In this document: positions 1-4,574 of the stretch, piece by piece
How positions within the stretch are numbered: the stretch's first letter is position 1
Layout of the letters: each line of letters begins with the position of its first letter
Origin: Thiobacillus sp.
GTDB lineage: Bacteria > Pseudomonadota > Gammaproteobacteria > Burkholderiales > Thiobacillaceae
Length of the DNA stretch: 5,714 bases
Reading direction: 5' to 3'
Assembly (NCBI GenBank): GCA_024710445.1
Contig: JANJUT010000084.1
Coordinates: forward strand, 1-5,714
The notes under the pieces: model-generated
Databases searched by the model: none
The model's input: only the letters and a program-made list of their open reading frames with translations
Told to the model about the DNA's origin: nothing
Made by a program: the position numbers and the translations under genes

Positions 1-147
1 GCTGTGTTATGACCCAACATGTGGGGACTTTTCTTTGTGTACTTTATTTTGGCCACTAAAAAGAAAGTAACTCGCCATAAGGCGAAATGCGAATCCTCCG
101 CACATGCACAGACAAACGCACAAAACATAACGAAGAAAAGCTAGCCC
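1..147. other. Intergenic leader upstream of the filament-assembly cassette
   Basis: I find no supported gene here. All three plus-strand frames meet a stop by position 70 (TGA at 10-12, TAA at 57-59 and TAA at 68-70), so only the last few residues of an upstream gene could be present, and none of the short peptides is recognisable. The stretch is much richer in A/T than the genes beside it. It contains an imperfect palindrome (13-26), an A/T-rich inverted repeat (40-69), a small GC hairpin (72-85) and, just before the first gene, a weak purine-rich ribosome binding site (about 132-140). I could not identify a convincing sigma-70 or sigma-54 promoter, although the cassette promoter may be here or further left. 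Confidence 0.6.
27..85. repeat. A/T-rich palindromic block plus GC hairpin, probable dispersed intergenic repeat
   Basis: Two similar direct copies, ACTTTTCTTTG (27-37) and ACTTTATTTTG (41-51), are followed by an inverted copy, AAAAAGAAAGT (58-68). The second copy and the inverted one form a stem, 40-50 with 59-69, with 10 of 11 positions paired around a loop containing GGCC. Immediately downstream is a perfect 5-bp hairpin, TCGCC-ATAA-GGCGA (72-85). From memory, blocks of this form (a CTTT-rich arm, GGCC centre, AAAGAAAGTAACTCGCC arm) recur between genes in several beta- and gammaproteobacteria; I could not verify this. It lacks a T-run after the stem, so it is not a classical terminator. 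It could be a mobile-type palindromic repeat or an RNA structure in the leader. Confidence 0.5.
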
Positions 148-1353
148 ATGCCCTTCTTCGACTACCGCGCCATCGACCAAACCGGCCGCTCCGTCAAAGG
201 CACCCTCTCCGCCGTCAACGACGTCGATCTCGAACTGCGCCTCAAGCGCATGGGGCTCGATCTCATCACGCTGGCCGAACTATCACGCCAATACGCGCCC
301 AGCGGCCGTGAGCGCGTCACCCGGCGTGATCTGGTGACGTTCTGCATCCACATGCGCTACATCACCCGCGCCGGAATCCCGCTGCTGGAAGGCCTGCGTG
401 ACCTGCGCGACACCATGGACAAGCGCGGTTTTCGCGATGTGCTGACGGCGCTGCTGGAAGACCTGGAGGGTGGCAAGGTACTGTCCCAGGCGCTGGCGGC
501 ACACCCGGCGGTATTTGGCGCGGTGTTCGTCCACAGCGTCAAGGCGGGCGAGCAAACCGGCCTGCTGGATACCGTGTTTGATCGGCTGGCCGAATCCCTG
601 AAATGGCAGGAAGAAATTGCATCCAAGGCCAAGCGGCTGATGATTTATCCGGCCATGGTGCTGTCGGTGGTGGGGGCGGCAATTCTGTTTTTGATGGTGT
701 ATCTGGTCCCGCAGGTGCTCTCGCTGGTGCAAACGATGGGCGTGGCCCTGCCGCTGCCGACACTGATCCTGATGGCCGTATCGGAAGCCATGCGCTCCTA
801 CTGGCTGATCGGCCTGCTGCTGATGCTGGCACTGGGGATCGGCCTGCCGCTGTGGGTGAAACAAAGCGAGGCCGGACGCAACTGGTGGGACCGCACCCAG
901 TTGCGGCTCCCCATCATCGGACCGATTCTGCAAAAGATCGTGCTGTCGCGCTTCACCAATACGCTGGCGATGATGTACCGCTCAGGCGTCACGGTGCTCG
1001 ATGCGCTGCGCGCAGGCGAAATGATCGCCGGCAACCGGACCATTGCCGGCGGGATCCGCCGCGCTGCGCAGCAAATTGCGGACGGCCGCGGACTGTCCGA
1101 AAGCTTTCAGTCGCAGGCACTGTTTCCGCCGCTGGTAATCCGCATGTTGCGCGTGGGCGAGACCACCGGCGCGCTCGACGAGGCCCTGGATAACGTCACG
1201 TTTTTTTATAATCGCGAAGTGCTCGACTCGATTGAAAACGGCCTCAAGATCCTGGAGCCCATGCTCACCGCCATACTCGGCATCCTGCTTGGCGGCATTC
1301 TGGTATCGGTGCTGCTCCCGGTGTACGATCTGATCGGGAATCTGCCGCTGTGA
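148..1353 (+). CDS. GspF/PilC-family inner-membrane platform protein
   Basis: This protein is the polytopic inner-membrane platform of type IV pilus and type II secretion machines; it couples the cytoplasmic ATPase to pilin insertion and polymerisation. The 401 residues match the usual length of about 400. The N-terminal cytoplasmic segment (about 1-45) has the family pattern F-Y-x-A-x-D-x-x-G and K-G. Two homologous GspF domains follow (about 61-186 and 264-390), each with the helical signature containing S/R-G-[IV]-x-[LV]-L-[DE] (RAGIPLLEGL at 74-83, RSGVTVLDAL at 278-287) and GExTG (134-138, 337-341). Hydrophobic segments lie near 168-188, 219-237 and 371-392, the expected three-helix layout. 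The ATG at 148 fits the family N-terminus; its ribosome binding site is weak. The stop overlaps the next start as TGATG. MSHA-type MshG or T2SS GspF are equally good names; orthology is not resolved from sequence alone. Confidence 0.95.
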   Translation: MPFFDYRAIDQTGRSVKGTLSAVNDVDLELRLKRMGLDLITLAELSRQYAPSGRERVTRRDLVTFCIHMRYITRAGIPLLEGLRDLRDTMDKRGFRDVLTALLEDLEGGKVLSQALAAHPAVFGAVFVHSVKAGEQTGLLDTVFDRLAESLKWQEEIASKAKRLMIYPAMVLSVVGAAILFLMVYLVPQVLSLVQTMGVALPLPTLILMAVSEAMRSYWLIGLLLMLALGIGLPLWVKQSEAGRNWWDRTQLRLPIIGPILQKIVLSRFTNTLAMMYRSGVTVLDALRAGEMIAGNRTIAGGIRRAAQQIADGRGLSESFQSQALFPPLVIRMLRVGETTGALDEALDNVTFFYNREVLDSIENGLKILEPMLTAILGILLGGILVSVLLPVYDLIGNLPL

Positions 1354-2852
1354 TGCTTGATCATCAACTCATCCTGCTTGCCACCCCGCGCCAGATCGGC
1401 GTGCTGAACTGGCGCCCCGGCCACATGCACTGGCTGGGCGAATTTTCTGCCAGCACCGAGGGACTCGCAGCCTTCAGCAAAATCGTGCTCAGGCACGCAC
1501 ACTTGCCGGTACTGCTGGTGGTCGATACGGTGGATGAAGATTACCGGATCGATGTCATGCCGCACGTGAAGGGGCGCCCACGCGACGAACTGCTGGCGCG
1601 CAAGATCAAGCAGGTGTTCCGCAATGCGCGCTTCACCGGTGCATGGCGACAGGAACGCGAAACAACCGGTCGCCGCGATGATCGCTATCTGCTGTCCGCC
1701 CTGACCGATACCGACTGGCTGATGCCCTGGCTGAGCGTACTGCATCGCGCACGCGTGCCACTGTCCGGAATCACCCCGCTGGCACTCGCGTGCCAACATT
1801 TGTTGAACAAACTAAAAGCCCAGGAAACCCACACCCTGCTGGCCTGCCGGCTCAACAACAGCCTGCGGCTGTCTTATTACCATCATGGCCTGCTGCGTTT
1901 TTCGCGCCTGATCGGCAGCGATACCCCGACCCAGATACCAGGCAATGCTGCCGACGAAATTGCCAAGACCCAGCTCTACCTTACCGGCCAACGTATCCTG
2001 CCACGCGAAGCCCGCCTGCATGTCCTGTTGCTTGACCCCAGCGGCCAGCTCAACAATGCACAGGCCCAACTGAATGCCGACCCGGCATTCAGCACACGCC
2101 TGATCGACATGGACAGTCTCGCCCGTGCATTGCACATTCCAGACGACTTTCTGGCTGCCACACCGGAAGTCGCACCTTTGGCGGCCATTGCCGGCGAAAC
2201 CATACACCTGAACCTGGCGCCCCCCGAACTGCTGCAGCACCACACCGAGTTTCGCTGGAAGCGCGGCCTGCACGCAGCCGCCGGACTGATCGCCACGCTG
2301 GGGCTGATCGTCACCGCGGCCTACTGGCTGCATGCGCAAGATCTGGACAACCAGGCCAACACGCTCAGCCAGCAACGCCAGCAACTGGATGCACGTTACC
2401 AGGCCATCGCGCGCACCTTCCCGTCCGAGGCTGCAGCGCCTGAGCAATTGGCACAGACGGTCATGCTGGCCCAGCAACTGGACGCCCGCCAACTGGACAG
2501 CCACAGTGTGCTGGCCGCCATCAGTCCCGCCTTGCAACAGGCTCCGGACATCACGCTGGAAAACCTGCACTGGACCAACGACCCACTCGCCCCTGCGGGT
2601 GAAGCCAGCATTCAAATCGATGCCGCGCTGGTTCCCTTCGACGGGAACTACCGTGCCGCGATGCAGCACATCGAAGCATTCATCCGCAACTTGCAGGCTA
2701 CACCCTCATTGCACAACGTCAGCCTGAGCAGCAGCCCGGTGAACGCCGACTCGGCCAGCACCCTGTCGGGTAAAACCTTCAATGCCGACTCAGCCAAGGC
2801 GCCGGCTGCACGCTTTGGCATCAGCCTGGTCTACCGGGAGGTCCGTTCATGA
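1353..2852 (+). CDS. PilM-PilN fusion-like (GspL/MshI-like) assembly protein
   Basis: The 499-residue protein reads as an actin-like cytoplasmic domain joined to a PilN-like bitopic domain. Residues 1 to about 285 resemble the PilM/GspL fold, with matching stretches such as VPLSGITPLALA (135-146), a G-x-L-R-F-S-R turn (179-185) and a D-E-I-A-K-T-Q-L-Y-L helix (201-210). IHLNLAPPEL (284-293) mimics the I-N-L-x-P motif that starts PilN, followed by R-W-K-R, one membrane helix (about 306-327), a Gln-rich coiled coil (330-352) and a periplasmic ferredoxin-like region (about 395-495). Such proteins recruit the motor ATPase and connect it to PilO. The strict Gly-rich phosphate loops of PilM are not visible, so ATP binding is doubtful, as in GspL. 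I prefer ATG 1353, overlapping the previous stop as TGATG, to GTG 1350. The upstream SD is weak, which fits translational coupling. The family assignment is inferred from architecture. Confidence 0.8.
   Translation: MLDHQLILLATPRQIGVLNWRPGHMHWLGEFSASTEGLAAFSKIVLRHAHLPVLLVVDTVDEDYRIDVMPHVKGRPRDELLARKIKQVFRNARFTGAWRQERETTGRRDDRYLLSALTDTDWLMPWLSVLHRARVPLSGITPLALACQHLLNKLKAQETHTLLACRLNNSLRLSYYHHGLLRFSRLIGSDTPTQIPGNAADEIAKTQLYLTGQRILPREARLHVLLLDPSGQLNNAQAQLNADPAFSTRLIDMDSLARALHIPDDFLAATPEVAPLAAIAGETIHLNLAPPELLQHHTEFRWKRGLHAAAGLIATLGLIVTAAYWLHAQDLDNQANTLSQQRQQLDARYQAIARTFPSEAAAPEQLAQTVMLAQQLDARQLDSHSVLAAISPALQQAPDITLENLHWTNDPLAPAGEASIQIDAALVPFDGNYRAAMQHIEAFIRNLQATPSLHNVSLSSSPVNADSASTLSGKTFNADSAKAPAARFGISLVYREVRS
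2836..2842 (+). promoter_or_regulatory. Strong ribosome binding site for the PilO-like gene
   Basis: GGGAGGT lies 6 nt before the ATG at 2849, inside the end of the preceding gene. It is the first near-consensus Shine-Dalgarno in the cassette and fixes the start at the ATGA overlap. Confidence 0.8.
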
Positions 2853-3448
2853 ACCGCCCCCCATTCGCCGCCCTGAAGCTGTCGCTCTCCCTGGTGTTGG
2901 CGGCCGTGTTGCTGACGAGCGGCGCCGCGCTATGGAGCCGCAGTCTGTCGCACGATGCCGAAACCCGCCTGCAACAGCAAAACAGCGCGCTCAATACTGC
3001 ACAACAGCAACTGGACCGCAGTCGGCAGCAACAGCACCTCATCGCGACGCATCTGCCTGCCTATCGGGCGCTGGTAGCGCGCGGCTTTGTTGGCGCCGAA
3101 GACCGGCTGGCCTGGATCGAGGCAACCCAGCATGCCAATCGCGATGCCGGACTGTATGGTCTGAACTATCATCTGGCGCCTCGATCTGTGGCGCTCCCGG
3201 CGCTCGCCCAGGGCTTGCCGCTGGGACAAACGACCATGACGCTCACGATGCCATTACTGGTGGAAACCGATCTCCCGCATTTTCTGGCGGCGCTCAAAAC
3301 ACGGGCATCGGGTGTCTATCATGTCCAGGGCTGCCGCCTGTCGCGTCTGGGCGAAGCAGCGTTCAATGCCACCAGCCCGCCTCAGTTGCAAGCCGAATGT
3401 GAACTGCTGTGGTTTACTGTTTCCGATCAAACGGAGGCCGGCAAATGA
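2849..3448 (+). CDS. PilO/GspM/MshJ-like bitopic assembly protein
   Basis: This is a 199-residue protein with a short cytoplasmic tail, one membrane helix (about 11-30), a Gln-rich coiled coil (about 34-64) and a periplasmic domain of alternating strands and helices (about 85-190). This is the layout and length of PilO, which pairs with PilN through the coiled coil and periplasmic domain. The preceding gene ends in a PilN-like domain with a similarly placed Gln-rich coiled coil, supporting a heterodimer. Two periplasmic cysteines, C162 (in QGCRLSR) and C184 (in QAECELLWFT), could form a disulfide joining two strands. The start overlaps the previous stop as ATGA and has a strong Shine-Dalgarno; the stop overlaps the next start the same way. 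PilO-type sequences diverge strongly, so this call rests on topology and gene order more than on residue identity. Confidence 0.75.
   Translation: MNRPPFAALKLSLSLVLAAVLLTSGAALWSRSLSHDAETRLQQQNSALNTAQQQLDRSRQQQHLIATHLPAYRALVARGFVGAEDRLAWIEATQHANRDAGLYGLNYHLAPRSVALPALAQGLPLGQTTMTLTMPLLVETDLPHFLAALKTRASGVYHVQGCRLSRLGEAAFNATSPPQLQAECELLWFTVSDQTEAGK
3433..3437 (+). promoter_or_regulatory. Ribosome binding site that fixes the start of the PilP-like gene
   Basis: GGAGG sits 7 nt before ATG 3445. It favours that start over an in-frame GTG at 3409, which would add 12 residues lacking signal-peptide character and lengthen the overlap with the PilO-like gene. Confidence 0.85.
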
Positions 3449-3867
3449 TCAATCTGATTGCCCGATTCGAGTCCTGCATACAAGGCATATTGATTGCAGC
3501 CCTGCTTGCATGCGCCAGCAGTTCAAGCCTGGCCGCCACGGATGAAATGGGCCGCTTGTTCTATACCCCGGCTCAACGGGCACAACTCGAAGCCGCACGT
3601 ACCCATGGCCTGCGCGCCGGCAGTTCACGCAACGCGCAAACCGCCGGTGAGGACAGCCCGCCATTGCGTTTCGATGGAATAGTGACCCGCTCCGATGGCA
3701 AGACGACCCGCTGGGTTGATGGCAAGGCGCAGGTGGGGCCATCCAGCGTATCGGGCCTCAAACCAGGACAGCTCCGTGCCGACGGCAAGGTGTATGAGCC
3801 TTACCAGGTACTGCGTCCCACGCCTGCCGATTCATTGGGTTCGGGTACAAAGGAAACAACACCATGA
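3445..3867 (+). CDS. Short exported PilP/GspB/MshK-like protein
   Basis: This is a 140-residue exported protein. A signal sequence spans residues 1-31, with basic R7, a hydrophobic core (about 12-22) and a likely signal peptidase I site near SLAA (28-31). An alternative lipobox, LLAC (20-23), would make it a lipoprotein, as known PilP proteins are. After an LFYTPAQRAQLEAAR segment (38-52), the small beta-domain at about 74-125 carries FDGIVTRSDGKTTRWVDGK (76-94). That segment has the N-G-[IV]-[VY]-x-R-S-x-G-x-x-x-W-x-[ND]-G pattern that I associate with PilP/GspB/MshK-like proteins. In those systems this domain links the PilN-PilO unit to the secretin in the outer membrane. Its place right after the PilO-like gene matches the pilO-pilP and mshJ-mshK order. 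The tail (126-140) is polar and probably disordered. It overlaps both neighbours by ATGA. The family is divergent, so many annotations would leave it as hypothetical. Confidence 0.68.
   Translation: MINLIARFESCIQGILIAALLACASSSSLAATDEMGRLFYTPAQRAQLEAARTHGLRAGSSRNAQTAGEDSPPLRFDGIVTRSDGKTTRWVDGKAQVGPSSVSGLKPGQLRADGKVYEPYQVLRPTPADSLGSGTKETTP
3849..3854 (+). promoter_or_regulatory. Ribosome binding site of the prepilin gene
   Basis: AAAGGA lies 9 nt upstream of ATG 3864, within the last codons of the PilP-like gene. It is good but not perfect, which suggests independent initiation on top of coupling. Confidence 0.65.
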
Positions 3868-4574
3868 CGATCCAGCGCGGTTTCACCCTGATCGAAATGG
3901 CCATCGTGCTGGTCATCGTCACCATCCTGATCGGCGGACTGGCCATGCCGCTGTCGGCGCAGATTCAGGCACGGCGGATCGCGGAAACCCGGCAAATTCT
4001 GCAGGAAGCCCGCGAGGCCATATTGGGCTATGCGATGACCCATCTCGCCGACACCCCTGACAAGCGCTATCTACCCTGCCCTGACACCACGGGCGACGGA
4101 AAGGAAGATCGCAATCTGGCCACTCAGGCCTGCACCCAGGCCTACGGCTGGCTGCCCTGGGTCACCTTGGGAACAGCATCACAGGACGCGTGGGGCAATC
4201 GCCTACTGTATGCGGTTATTTCACCCTTTGCCGACAAGGCAACCGGGTTTTCAACCAGTACTGCGTTGGTCAACCCACTACAGATCTGCAGTACCCACAC
4301 CTGCGCCAGTCCGGATGTCGCCCAGGACATCGTGTTTGTACTGATTTCCCATGGTCCCAATGGATGGGGTGCAATCAACGTCAACGGCAGCAGCCTGGCT
4401 GCACCCAGCGGTCCCGACGAGTTGGAGAACAAGGACGCAGACCTGGTCTATATCAGCCGTTCTCCCACCAAACCCGACGCGACCAGTGGCGAATTCGACG
4501 ATTTAAACTTGTGGATGTCTGGTGACCTGCTCAAGGCGAAGGTATGCCCTCCGGGCTCAGACTGCTCTCCGTAG
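3864..4574 (+). CDS. Type IV prepilin / pseudopilin with intact class III signal
   Basis: The 236-residue prepilin begins MTIQRG|FTLIEMAIVLVIV. It has a 6-residue leader, cleavage after G6, Phe at mature position 1 and the conserved Glu at mature position 5 (E11), followed by a hydrophobic helix to about residue 30. A prepilin peptidase would cut and methylate it before assembly. The C-terminal globular part is large and shows LPCPDTTGDGKED (70-82), DAWGNRLLYAV (108-118), a FVLISHGPNGWGA strand-turn (158-170) and DDLNLWMSG (212-220). I recall these patterns from large pseudopilin-like proteins of proteobacteria. Six cysteines (C72, C90, C142, C147, C228, C234) could make three disulfides. The Asp-rich DTTGDGKED turn might bind calcium. 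It is the only pilin in the cassette and its last gene. The start overlaps the previous stop as ATGA; the last 44 bp overlap the convergent kinase gene. Whether it is the major or a minor subunit is unknown. Confidence 0.93.
   Translation: MTIQRGFTLIEMAIVLVIVTILIGGLAMPLSAQIQARRIAETRQILQEAREAILGYAMTHLADTPDKRYLPCPDTTGDGKEDRNLATQACTQAYGWLPWVTLGTASQDAWGNRLLYAVISPFADKATGFSTSTALVNPLQICSTHTCASPDVAQDIVFVLISHGPNGWGAINVNGSSLAAPSGPDELENKDADLVYISRSPTKPDATSGEFDDLNLWMSGDLLKAKVCPPGSDCSP

Noticed and set aside
35..69. Sigma-70 or sigma-54 promoter in the A/T-rich block
   Set aside because: TTGTGT (35-40) and TATTTT (45-50) are only 4 nt apart, and the TGGC at 50-53 has no GC element at the right spacing. 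The A/T bias is better explained by the palindrome.
87..311. A 74-codon plus-strand frame with an Arg-rich product beginning upstream of the GspF-like gene
   Set aside because: Most of it is an out-of-frame reading of the GspF-like gene; the Arg/Pro/His-rich composition is typical of a GC-rich shadow frame.
1812..2669. Minus-strand open frame of 285 codons opposite the PilM-PilN-like gene
   Set aside because: It is antisense to a gene with clear family features and coupled junctions. Its Gln/Val/Gly-rich composition shows no domain, and long antisense frames are expected at this GC content.
3409..3444. Upstream GTG start for the PilP-like gene
   Set aside because: ATG 3445 has GGAGG at ideal spacing, gives the same ATGA overlap as its neighbours and produces a proper signal sequence; the extension would not.
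4546..4556. GCCC-TCC-GGGC hairpin near the end of the prepilin gene as a terminator
   Set aside because: The stem is only 4 bp with a 3-nt loop and no T-run on either strand.
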